A DNA stretch of 64,000 nt from Alphaproteobacteria bacterium (GTDB lineage: Bacteria > Pseudomonadota > Alphaproteobacteria > MPNO01 > UBA2964). The stretch covers positions 21,859 to 85,858 of the forward strand of contig WHUE01000006.1 of assembly GCA_009377375.1 (NCBI GenBank), in the 5' to 3' direction. Every line of letters begins with the position of its first letter. Position 1 is the first letter of the stretch. The notes under the pieces were generated by a model. That model was given only the letters and a program-made list of their open reading frames with translations, had not been told where the DNA came from and did not search any database. Below, in pieces: positions 27,064 through 34,442 of the stretch. A program made the position numbers and the translations under genes.

Positions 27064-28470
27064 ATGCCCCATACGCTCAGGTCCTTTCTGGAGTCCATCG
27101 ACAACCGGGTGCTGCATATCCACGACCCGGTCGATCCGGTCCGGCAGGTCGGCTATCTCTGCTCGGAAAGCCGCGGGCCGCTGATGTTCCACAACCTCGA
27201 CGGGTTCGACGGCTGGCGGCTGACCGACATCCTGATCAAGGACCGTCAGGGCCAGGCCGCCGCGCTGGGACTGGACGACATCAAGCAGGTCTGTCCCTTC
27301 CTCGCCGGCCAGATGGCCAACGGGGCGGGGGGATCGAAGATGGTGAAGGACGCCCCCGTCCATGAAGTGGTGATGACCGGGGACGACGCGGATATCCGCC
27401 ACATCCCGATCCCGATCCATTCGAAGGGCGACGCCGGGCGCTATCTCGGCTCCGGCGTGACCATCACCAGGGATCCGGAAACCGGCATCCGCAACGAATC
27501 GATCCTGCGAATGCAGCTCACCGACGATCCGCACAGGGCACCGTTCTGGATGGCCGCGCGGCACAACTATTCGCACTACCTGAAATACGTGGCGATGGAC
27601 AAGCCGATGCCGATGGCCTTCGCCATCGGGCTGCACCCGGTCTACGAGATCATGGCCAACTGGTCCGGCCGCCACGACACGTTCGACGAGCTGGAATACG
27701 CCGCCGGCGTCCTCGGCGAGACGGTGGAGCTGGTGAAGTGCAGGACCATCGACCTGGAGGTGCCCGCCCATGCCGAGATCGTGATCGAGGGCATGGTGCA
27801 TCCCACCGCGCGCATGCCGGAGGGCCCGTTCGGCGAGTTCACCACGCTCGGCACCGGGGCGGAAGGCCCTGCGCCGGTCTTCACCGTGACCGCGATCACC
27901 CACCGCAAGGACCCGATCTTCCGCCACATGCAGGCGACCTGGTTCACCGACCACCAGCCGTTGATCACCCTGCCGATGGAGGCGGCCTACTACAACCGGC
28001 TGAAGGAGACCCACGGCAACTCCAACATCATCGACGTGTTCGTGCCGCCCTGGGCGTCGCAGTTCATGATGATCGTGCAGATGGAGGCGAAATGGGACGG
28101 GCAGGTGGGCGACGTGCTCATGTCGGCGCTCAGCGGCCCCAACCTGCACGTCAAGACCGTGATCGCCGTGGACGAGGACGTCGATATCTACAATGCCGAG
28201 GACGTGCTGTGGGCCATCGCCTGCCGCTGCAACCCGGAGACGGACGTCTGGGTCCATCCGGGCTCGCGGCTGCACCCGCTGGACGTCTCCATCCCGCAGC
28301 GCGGCGACGAGTACACGGTGATGCGCGTCGGCGGCAAGATGGCCATCGACGCCACCCGCCCGCCGACCTGGCGCAAGGAGGAGCGCGCGAAGCTCGGCCG
28401 CGTCGACCCCATGGGCAAGGGCGACGCCGCCATCGAACGCCTGCTCGAACTGGTCCGCCAGCCGCGATAG
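27064..28470 (+). CDS. UbiD-family decarboxylase
   Basis: A 468-residue member of the UbiD family of prenyl-FMN-dependent reversible decarboxylases. The conserved EGPFGEF motif, which carries the active-site Glu pair, is present in ARMPEGPFGEFTTLG, as is the C-terminal VDEDVDIYNAEDVLWAIACR segment. Substrates are aromatic or alpha,beta-unsaturated acids. The prenyl-FMN-making UbiX partner is not in the window and must be encoded elsewhere. The gene is 10 nt ahead of a TauD-type dioxygenase gene. The track starts at 27016; I use ATG 27064 (MPHTLRSF). It is more likely a catabolic UbiD than the ubiquinone enzyme, given the context. Confidence 0.87.
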   Translation: MPHTLRSFLESIDNRVLHIHDPVDPVRQVGYLCSESRGPLMFHNLDGFDGWRLTDILIKDRQGQAAALGLDDIKQVCPFLAGQMANGAGGSKMVKDAPVHEVVMTGDDADIRHIPIPIHSKGDAGRYLGSGVTITRDPETGIRNESILRMQLTDDPHRAPFWMAARHNYSHYLKYVAMDKPMPMAFAIGLHPVYEIMANWSGRHDTFDELEYAAGVLGETVELVKCRTIDLEVPAHAEIVIEGMVHPTARMPEGPFGEFTTLGTGAEGPAPVFTVTAITHRKDPIFRHMQATWFTDHQPLITLPMEAAYYNRLKETHGNSNIIDVFVPPWASQFMMIVQMEAKWDGQVGDVLMSALSGPNLHVKTVIAVDEDVDIYNAEDVLWAIACRCNPETDVWVHPGSRLHPLDVSIPQRGDEYTVMRVGGKMAIDATRPPTWRKEERAKLGRVDPMGKGDAAIERLLELVRQPR

Positions 28471-28480
28471 GGGGATTCGT

Positions 28481-29335
28481 ATGGCCGTCACCGAGATCGA
28501 AGCCGTCCGTCTCTCACCCCATGTCGGCGCGGAGCTGCGCGGGGTCGACCTCACCCGGCCGCTGGACGCGGCGACGGCGGAGGCGCTGAACGCGCTGTGG
28601 CTGGAGCATCTGGTGCTGGTGTTCCGCGGCCAGTCGCTGGCGCAGGAGGACCTGCTGCGCGCGACCGGCATCTTCGGCACGCTGGCGCCGCTGGCCCGGC
28701 CGAAGGACGAATACCCGAAGGGCTACGCGAAGCTGCTGCCCAACATCATGCTGATCTCCAACATCCGCGAGGACGGGGTGCCGATCGGCGCGCTGCCGGA
28801 CGGCGAGATGATGTTCCATCACGACATGCTGCATGCGGAAGTGCCGCACAAGGGCACGCTGCTCTATGCGGTCGAGGTGCCGAGCCGTGGCGGCAACACG
28901 CTGTTCGCCAACGGCTACGCCGCCTACGACACGCTGCCGGCGGATATCCGCGAGCCGCTGGAAGGCCGCATCGCCCGACACCACTACCATTACGGCTCCA
29001 CCCTGAAGGGCGACGGGCGCGGCACGAAGGCGTCGGCGGCGTCGCGCCATCCGGTGTTCCGCACCCATGACGAGACCGGGCGGAAGGCGGTCTATGTCAA
29101 CCGGCTGATGACGGAGGAGGTCGAGGGGATGGAGCGGGCCGAATCCGACCGGCTGCTCGCCGCGCTGTACGACCATGCGGAGAAGCCGGAATTCGTATAC
29201 GAGCACGTCTGGCGGGTCGGCGACCTGCTGCTGTGGGACAATCGCTGCTCGATGCACGCCCGCACGGATTTCCCGGGCGGCGAGCGCCGGCTGATGTGGC
29301 GCACCACGCTGGAGGGCGAAGCACGGCCGCGCTGA
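28481..29335 (+). CDS. TauD/TfdA-family 2-oxoglutarate/Fe(II) dioxygenase
   Basis: A 284-residue non-haem iron oxygenase. The facial-triad H-x-D is in MMFHHDMLH, the distal His in WDNRCSMHARTDF, and the 2-oxoglutarate-binding Arg in RRLMWRTTL. The opening GVDLTRPLDAATAEAL and LVFRGQSL are family-typical. Members hydroxylate taurine, 2,4-D, alkyl sulfates or aryloxy acids. It is 10 nt downstream of the UbiD gene, so they probably act on one aromatic or unsaturated acid. Confidence 0.87.
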   Translation: MAVTEIEAVRLSPHVGAELRGVDLTRPLDAATAEALNALWLEHLVLVFRGQSLAQEDLLRATGIFGTLAPLARPKDEYPKGYAKLLPNIMLISNIREDGVPIGALPDGEMMFHHDMLHAEVPHKGTLLYAVEVPSRGGNTLFANGYAAYDTLPADIREPLEGRIARHHYHYGSTLKGDGRGTKASAASRHPVFRTHDETGRKAVYVNRLMTEEVEGMERAESDRLLAALYDHAEKPEFVYEHVWRVGDLLLWDNRCSMHARTDFPGGERRLMWRTTLEGEARPR

Positions 29336-29350
29336 CGCAGGGTGTCCTCG

Positions 29351-29387
29351 CCCCCACCCGCGGCGGCGCCATGCCGCGCGGGCGGGG
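29351..29387. terminator. Convergent GC-rich hairpin
   Basis: An imperfect inverted repeat, CCCCCACCCGCGGC against GCCGCGCGGGCGGGG, lies between the convergent TauD and TctC genes. It has no U-tract but could end transcription from either side. Confidence 0.4.
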
Positions 29388-29416
29388 TTCAGGAAAGTTC
29401 CGCGCGCCGGTGGCGG

Positions 29417-30457
29417 CTACTTCTTGCCTTCGTGATCGACGATGCCCCAGGCGGCGCGGTCGACGATCTTCTGCGGCACGTCCAGCGCGGCCTTGAAGTC
29501 GGTGATGACCTCGTTCCAACGCTGCGGGTTGAGCAGGATGCCGATCTTCTTCGCGTCGGCCTTCATCTGATCCGAGGTGGCGGCCTTCCAGAACGCATCG
29601 CGCATGATGGCGACCTGTTCCGTCGGCACCTTCGGGCCCAGCGTGAACGGGCGCGAGATTTCGGACGGGCCGTAGATGAACCGCATCACCTTGCGGTCGT
29701 CCTCGTTCCTGGCGAGGTCGTAGACCACCGGCGCGCCGCGGAAGGCCGGGTGCGGCTTCGATCCCATCTGCACGATGGGCACCAGCTTGCCGCTCTCCAT
29801 CTCCGCGCGCTGCGGCCCGAGCGCCAGCGACGCCCAGAAGGAGCAGGTCGCGTCGATCTCGCCCTTCTCCATCGCCAGGCGCTGGCTGGCCACGCCGCGG
29901 TATCCGGCGATGACTTTCAGCTTGTATCCGTTGAGGTTCTTCAGCAGCAGCGGCTGGATCGCCGAGGTCGCGGACTTGCCGCTGGCGCCGAAGATGATCT
30001 GGCGTTTCTCGGCGTCCTTGATCGACTTGATGCCGGACCGGTCCGACGCCACGCAGGATTGCGATTCCTGGCTGAGATTGCCCAGCCACTGAAACTTGAA
30101 CATGTCCCAGCGGGCCTGCTTCTTGCCCATCGCGGGCGCGGTGGCGTGGGCCGAGGCGGTCAGCAGAACGACTGTGCCGTCCTGCGGCGCCACGTTGTAG
30201 ACGTGGTTCACCGCCTTGTAGCCGCCGGCCCCGGGCATGTTCTGCACGATCACGCTGGGATTGTCCGGGGTGAAGTCGCCCAGGTGCCGCTCCAGCAGCC
30301 GCCCGAACGTGTCCGCGCCGCCGCCGGCGCCGAACCCGACGACGACCGTAACGGTCCTGCCCTGATAGAAGCCGGCCTCGGCCGGTGCCGCCGCCGCCGC
30401 GGCAACGGCCAGCGCCGCGGCGCCGAACGCGGCCGCGCGATTCCGCGATATATTCAT
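29417..30457 (-). CDS. Tripartite tricarboxylate transporter substrate-binding protein (TctC/Bug family)
   Basis: A 346-residue extracytoplasmic receptor with a signal peptide (AAAFGAAALAVAAAAAAPAEAG, cut near AEA-GFYQG). Family landmarks include VTVVVGFGAGGGADTFGRLLERHL, VIVQNMPGAGGYKAVNHVYN and IIFGASGKSATSAI. No TctA or TctB membrane genes adjoin it, so it is an orphan receptor, as is common for Bug proteins. It binds carboxylic acids; its position beside UbiD and TauD genes suggests an aromatic or unsaturated acid (inference). Confidence 0.88.
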   Translation of the reverse strand: MNISRNRAAAFGAAALAVAAAAAAPAEAGFYQGRTVTVVVGFGAGGGADTFGRLLERHLGDFTPDNPSVIVQNMPGAGGYKAVNHVYNVAPQDGTVVLLTASAHATAPAMGKKQARWDMFKFQWLGNLSQESQSCVASDRSGIKSIKDAEKRQIIFGASGKSATSAIQPLLLKNLNGYKLKVIAGYRGVASQRLAMEKGEIDATCSFWASLALGPQRAEMESGKLVPIVQMGSKPHPAFRGAPVVYDLARNEDDRKVMRFIYGPSEISRPFTLGPKVPTEQVAIMRDAFWKAATSDQMKADAKKIGILLNPQRWNEVITDFKAALDVPQKIVDRAAWGIVDHEGKK

Positions 30458-30897
30458 GTCCTTCTCCCGTCTGTCGGCGCACCGCTGCGGTCTTTTGCCG
30501 GTCGGCGTGCCTGGTTCCCTGTCTGCCCCGTTCCGGGGAAACCTCAGTTAATCACCGATACTGCCCGCCATGCAACCGGACCCGTCCGGCCCCCGCACTC
30601 GGAACCGTCACATGAAATTCATCGGCGGAGACGACGGAATCGCGCTCTGCGCCGCGTGTCTATTGTTGAGGAGGCGGTCCCGCGGAGAGCGACGGGCCGC
30701 CGGACGGAGAGGTTTCCTAAAGGGGGATGCCGGGATGGATCGCATGAAGAACGACGACGCCAGCGCGTGGCGCTGCGACGGGGATGCGCGGACAGTGAAC
30801 GTCCTGCGCAGCGCCCCCGGCGGCTGACCGGGACGCGCGGGTCCGCCTGCGCACCCCGCCGGGCTTCTCGGCATTCCTGTCAAGGATTCCCTTCCAA
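30458..30897. other. 440-bp region upstream of the sigma-factor gene
   Basis: Divergent space between the TctC-type gene and the sigma-factor gene. A 30-codon ORF at 30735-30827 (MDRMKNDDASAW...) has AAAGGGGG upstream and might be a leader peptide, but its composition is not convincing. A track ORF (30570-30827) covers it. No clear sigma-32 or sigma-70 promoter could be picked out by eye. AAGGA 13 nt before 30898 is the presumed ribosome-binding site of the next gene. Confidence 0.4.
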
Positions 30898-31665
30898 ATG
30901 GCAACCAGCATCGCCTTCAGCCCGGCCTTCCCCTACGCCCCGCCGCATGCGGAGGCGACCGCGCTTCTCGCCCCGGACGAGGAAACCGCCCTGATCCGCC
31001 AGTGGAAGGTCGAACATGACGAGCACGCCCTGCACAGGCTGATCCTGGCCCACGCGCCGCTGGTGGCGAAATGGGCCCGGCATTACCGCGCCTTCGGCGT
31101 CTCGGTCGAGGATCTGGTGCAGGAAGGGCAGCTCGGCCTGCTCAAGGCGGCGGAACGGTTCGACCCCGAGTTCGGCATCCGGTTTTCCGGCTATGCCGGG
31201 TTCTGGGTGCGCAGCGCCATCCGCAAGCACGTGCTCGGCAACCGGTCGATGGTCGCCCGCACGCGTGTCGGCCGCCCGACGGACGATCCGGACGGCAGGC
31301 GTCGCCCCACCTGGCCGCAGGCGGACGTGTCGTTGAACCAGCCGGCGGCGGAAACCGGCGAGGAGCGCGAGCGGCTGATCGCCGACGAGTCGGGGACGCC
31401 CGAGACGCATACCGTCGCCAGCGCCAACGAGCGCCAGCGCACCCGGCTGATCCGCGAGGCGCTGGAGTCGCTGGACGCGCGCGAGGTGAAGATTCTCCGC
31501 GCCCGCTGGCTGACCGACAGGCGCACGCCTCTGGTCGATCTCGGCCGGGAGCTCAACCTGACCGGCGAGCGCGTGCGCCAGCTGGAGCGTCGCGCCCTGG
31601 ACAAGCTTGCTGCGCTGCTGCGCGATCGTGTGCAGCGCGCCGCGGACCTGTTCGACGATGTTTAG
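30898..31665 (+). CDS. RNA polymerase sigma-70 family factor, RpoH-like
   Basis: A 255-residue sigma factor. Region 2 is in VEDLVQEGQLGLLKAAERFDPEFG and RFSGYAGFWVRSAIRKHVLGNR; region 4 is the C-terminal LGRELNLTGERVRQLERRALDKL helix-turn-helix. The nearest pattern is the RpoH (sigma-32) group, though the QRKLFFNLR-type RpoH box that normally follows region 2 is not evident. It could be a second RpoH paralogue as seen in many alphaproteobacteria, with altered control or core binding. It converges with the M23 endopeptidase gene. Confidence 0.82.
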   Translation: MATSIAFSPAFPYAPPHAEATALLAPDEETALIRQWKVEHDEHALHRLILAHAPLVAKWARHYRAFGVSVEDLVQEGQLGLLKAAERFDPEFGIRFSGYAGFWVRSAIRKHVLGNRSMVARTRVGRPTDDPDGRRRPTWPQADVSLNQPAAETGEERERLIADESGTPETHTVASANERQRTRLIREALESLDAREVKILRARWLTDRRTPLVDLGRELNLTGERVRQLERRALDKLAALLRDRVQRAADLFDDV

Positions 31666-31697
31666 GCGATTGCCGCCGGCTCGACCGGGGCCGGACG

Positions 31698-33056
31698 CTA
31701 CCGGTTGGCGACCTTCGAGATCGGCGGGGTGGCGACGAGTTGATCGCGCCGGGCTTCCCGCAGCGCGCGGAAGGCGATCAGCTCCGACCCCTTCAGCTTG
31801 CGCCCGGACGGCAGCTTGAGCCGCATCGGGTTGGTCTGCCGGCCTCCCACGTGAATTTCGTAATGCAGATGCGGGCCGGTGGACCGCCCGGTGGTGCCGA
31901 CATAGCCGATCACCTGCCCCTGCCTGACGCGGCTGCCGCGCTTCAGCCCGCGGGCGAAGCGGCTCATATGCGCGTAGGCGGTATCGAACCGGCCGTTGTG
32001 CCGGATGCGGATATACTTGCCGTAGCCGCCGTTGCGGCCGATCCGGTCGATCGAGCCGTTGCCGGCAGCATAGATCGGCGTGCCCGACGGCGCGGCGAAA
32101 TCGACGCCCTGGTGCACGCGGGTATAGCCGAGAATCGGGTGCTTCCGCCGGCCGAACCCGGAGGAAAGCCGCGCCCCGTCGATGGGCGTCTTCATCAGCG
32201 CCTTCTGCGCGCTCTGGCCGCTGGCGTCGAAATAGTCGATGTCGCCTCTGGCGCCCTTGAACCGGTATAGCGGGTATTTCTGCCCGCTCAGCGTCAGCTC
32301 GGCATAGACGATGTCGCCCCAGCGCGCGACTTCGCCGTCGGCATAGTGCATGCGCTCCACCATCACGTCGAAACGATCGCCGGGCTGGATGTCGCGCTGG
32401 AAATCGACGTCCCAGCTGTAGAGTCGGATCAGCTCCACCAGCACGCCGGCGGGCAGACCGGCCTTCTGGGCGGCGGTGTACAGGTTGGACTCGATCTCCC
32501 CGGCGGCGCGGACCTTGCGGGAATCGAGCTCGCGCTCTATCGCCTCGGCACGGAACCCGTCGGTGTCCTCGCGCATGACTACCACGGCGCGGTCGGCCTC
32601 GGCATCGAAGCGGAAACCGTCGAACCGCCGGTCCACGTCCTTCTCGCCCTCGGGGGTGAAGGTCACGGTGACAGCCTGCCCGGGCCGCAGGTCGCGCGGG
32701 TTGAACACGCCTTTCATGGCATCGATGGCGGCGTGGGCTTCGTTGCGGGCGACGCCGGCCCCGAGCATCAGCTTCATGAAGGTGTCGCCGCGCCTGGCCT
32801 CGACCACGCGCTCGACCTGCGAGGGACTCGCGTCCTCGGTGGTCTCTCCGCTCTCTCCGGGCAGGTTTCCCGGCCGCGTCTCGTCTTCCGGCGGCGTCAG
32901 CGCGGCGATCCCCAGCCCGAGGGGCGTTCCGCGCTCGGCATGGCTCTCGAACGGGGGGTCGAGATAGACCAGAAGCCCTGCCGCGACCAGAACCGCGACG
33001 GCTGCCACCTGACAGGGTTTGCGAAGACGCCTGGATTTTCTGTGCAACGCCGACAA
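31698..33056 (-). CDS. M23-family metallo-endopeptidase, membrane-anchored
   Basis: A bitopic cell-wall hydrolase of ~452 residues if started at TTG 33056 (AGGAACCGAG upstream). The track ORF begins at 33179, but the extra 41 codons are AT-rich with rare TTA, AGA and CTA codons, so I prefer the internal start. One transmembrane segment (VAAVAVLVAAGLLVYL) is near the N-terminus. A central G5/LysM-like spacer precedes the LytM catalytic domain with metal-site HQGVDFAAPSGTPIYAA and HLHYEIHVGG. It cleaves peptidoglycan cross-links during growth or division. Confidence 0.85.
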   Translation of the reverse strand: MSALHRKSRRLRKPCQVAAVAVLVAAGLLVYLDPPFESHAERGTPLGLGIAALTPPEDETRPGNLPGESGETTEDASPSQVERVVEARRGDTFMKLMLGAGVARNEAHAAIDAMKGVFNPRDLRPGQAVTVTFTPEGEKDVDRRFDGFRFDAEADRAVVVMREDTDGFRAEAIERELDSRKVRAAGEIESNLYTAAQKAGLPAGVLVELIRLYSWDVDFQRDIQPGDRFDVMVERMHYADGEVARWGDIVYAELTLSGQKYPLYRFKGARGDIDYFDASGQSAQKALMKTPIDGARLSSGFGRRKHPILGYTRVHQGVDFAAPSGTPIYAAGNGSIDRIGRNGGYGKYIRIRHNGRFDTAYAHMSRFARGLKRGSRVRQGQVIGYVGTTGRSTGPHLHYEIHVGGRQTNPMRLKLPSGRKLKGSELIAFRALREARRDQLVATPPISKVANR

Positions 33057-33085
33057 CTCGGTTCCTAGCCCCGCGACGACTGATC

Positions 33086-33119
33086 TTAACCATCGCGAAT
33101 ATAAATTAAATTTGGTTAA
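33086..33119. promoter_or_regulatory. CtrA-like motif pair (TTAACCAT ... TGGTTAA)
   Basis: TTAACCAT at 33086 matches the alphaproteobacterial CtrA half-site, and TGGTTAA at 33113 is its near reverse complement. A TTAA-N6-TTAA pair overlaps the right end, one base short of the N7 consensus. It sits just upstream of the M23 endopeptidase start, a fitting cell-cycle target. Confidence 0.4.
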
Positions 33120-33234
33120 CGATGTATTTAGCATGCGAATCCAGAACATGAATGTCAACCGAAAATCCGGGAAATCCATATGCTTAGGGGCTTTTTCTCA
33201 TGCGCGACCGCGCGTGCGAAAAAAACGTACACTT

Positions 33235-33248
33235 CGTATGGCTATACG
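33235..33248. promoter_or_regulatory. Palindrome CGTAT-N4-ATACG, possible operator
   Basis: CGTATGGCTATACG has 5-bp arms that are exact reverse complements. A second CGTATGG occurs 18 nt on. It is ~120 nt before the hydratase-lyase gene; hydroxycinnamate operons are often controlled by MarR-type repressors with similar short palindromes. Assignment is tentative. Confidence 0.35.
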
Positions 33249-33369
33249 TCGCCGTATGGTAGGGTGCCGCGCTACATTGCAGGGAATCGGCGATTCAGGG
33301 GGGCGATCCGGCTCCGCCAGCAAGCCCGAGACGACAACCGCGAAACAAGGATGCGAGGAGAGACAGACA

Positions 33370-34263
33370 ATGGCGATAACCAAGCTCGAATGCGTAACCG
33401 TCGAAAAGCAGGACGGCATCACCTGGGTGATGCTGAACCGGCCGGAGAAGCGGAACGCGATGAGCCCGCAGCTGCACTACGAAATGGACGAGACGCTGCG
33501 CGACCTGGAAACTGACCCGGAAACCAAGGTGGTGGTGATCGGCGGCAACGGCGGCTATTTCAGCGCCGGGCAGGATCTGAAGATGTTCTTCCGCGAGAAC
33601 GAGAAGAACCCCGCCGGCCGCAAGCGCGCCGCCGAAGCCGCCAACCGCTGGCGCTGGGAAAGACTCTACAAGTACGACAAGCCGACGATCGCGATGGTCG
33701 AAGGCTACTGCGTCGGCGGCGCCTTCATGCAGCTTCTGGGCACCGACTTCGCCATCGCCGCCGAGGACACCGTGTTCTCGCTCAGTGAGGTCAACTGGGG
33801 CATCCTGCCGGGCGCGCTGGTCAGCAAGGTGGTCGCCGACGCGGTGCTGCCGCGCCACGCGCTTTATTACTGCTGCCTCGGCGAGGCGTTCGACGGCAAG
33901 GAGGCGGAGCGCATCGGCATGATCAATTTCGCCGTGCCGAAGAAGAAGCTCCGCGCCGAGACCATCAAGCTGGCGAAGAAGCTGATGGAAAAGTCGCCGG
34001 CGGTGCTGCGCGCCACCAAGCACGCGGTGCGCCAGGTCCGCACCATGGATTTCGACCAGTCCTACGATTACCTCGCCGCCAAGGGCCAGGCGATCAAGGT
34101 CGGCGATCCGGAGGATTCATACAACACCGGCCTGAAGCAGTTCCTGGACGAGAAGGCGTACAAGCCGACCTTCCAGTCGTTCAAGACGAAGGATGGCGGG
34201 GCGTCCAAGCCGGCGAAGGGCAAGAAGCCCCTCGCGAAGAAGAGCAAGGTGAAATCCGCCTGA
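33370..34263 (+). CDS. p-Hydroxycinnamoyl-CoA hydratase/lyase (feruloyl-CoA hydratase-lyase)
   Basis: A 297-residue crotonase-fold enzyme closely patterned on HCHL/Ech. It has NRPEKRNAMSPQLHYEMDE, SAGQDLKMFFRENEK, KPTIAMVEGYCVGGAF, the catalytic Glu in LSEVNWGILPG, the Tyr in YDYLAAKGQA, and KQFLDEKAYKPTFQSF. HCHL adds water to feruloyl-, coumaroyl- or caffeoyl-CoA and cleaves to the benzaldehyde (such as vanillin) plus acetyl-CoA. A Lys/Ala-rich C-terminal tail (KKPLAKKSKVKSA) goes beyond the usual length. The start at 33370 is set by family alignment; the track ORF from 33019 is spurious. It heads a row with CoA-ligase and acyl-CoA dehydrogenase genes. Confidence 0.87.
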   Translation: MAITKLECVTVEKQDGITWVMLNRPEKRNAMSPQLHYEMDETLRDLETDPETKVVVIGGNGGYFSAGQDLKMFFRENEKNPAGRKRAAEAANRWRWERLYKYDKPTIAMVEGYCVGGAFMQLLGTDFAIAAEDTVFSLSEVNWGILPGALVSKVVADAVLPRHALYYCCLGEAFDGKEAERIGMINFAVPKKKLRAETIKLAKKLMEKSPAVLRATKHAVRQVRTMDFDQSYDYLAAKGQAIKVGDPEDSYNTGLKQFLDEKAYKPTFQSFKTKDGGASKPAKGKKPLAKKSKVKSA

Positions 34264-34277
34264 TCCCGATGATGCGG

Positions 34278-34307
34278 GCGTGCGCGGGCGTCGGCGCCCG
34301 CGCACGC
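34278..34307 (+). terminator. Strong GC hairpin after the hydratase-lyase gene
   Basis: GCGTGCGCGGGCG and CGCCCGCGCACGC form a perfect 13-bp stem around a TCGG loop, 15 nt after the stop codon. There is no U-tract. It may terminate transcription or divide the operon, since the next gene starts 136 nt later. Confidence 0.55.
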
Positions 34308-34442
34308 GCTTCCGGAAACCTCCGCTCGCCTATGGCGTCGCCGGCAGCGCGTTCCCGCATTTCATGTTCGATACGATCGTCGCCGCGGTGTGGCGCCTGT
34401 CGATGCTTTTCCGGTAGGCTTTGCCGCAACGGATAAAAGGAA

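Larger units (their letters stand above)
33057..33369. other. 313-bp AT-rich divergent promoter region
   Basis: This region between the M23 gene and the hydratase-lyase gene is distinctly AT-rich compared with its neighbours. It contains a CtrA-like box, an inverted repeat TTAACCA...TGGTTAA, and a separate CGTAT-ATACG palindrome near the hydratase side. If the M23 gene starts at 33056, all of it is non-coding. Confidence 0.55.

Noticed and set aside
31846-31860. CCCACGTGAATTTC as a further parS
   Set aside because: Left arm does not match and it is inside the M23 coding sequence.
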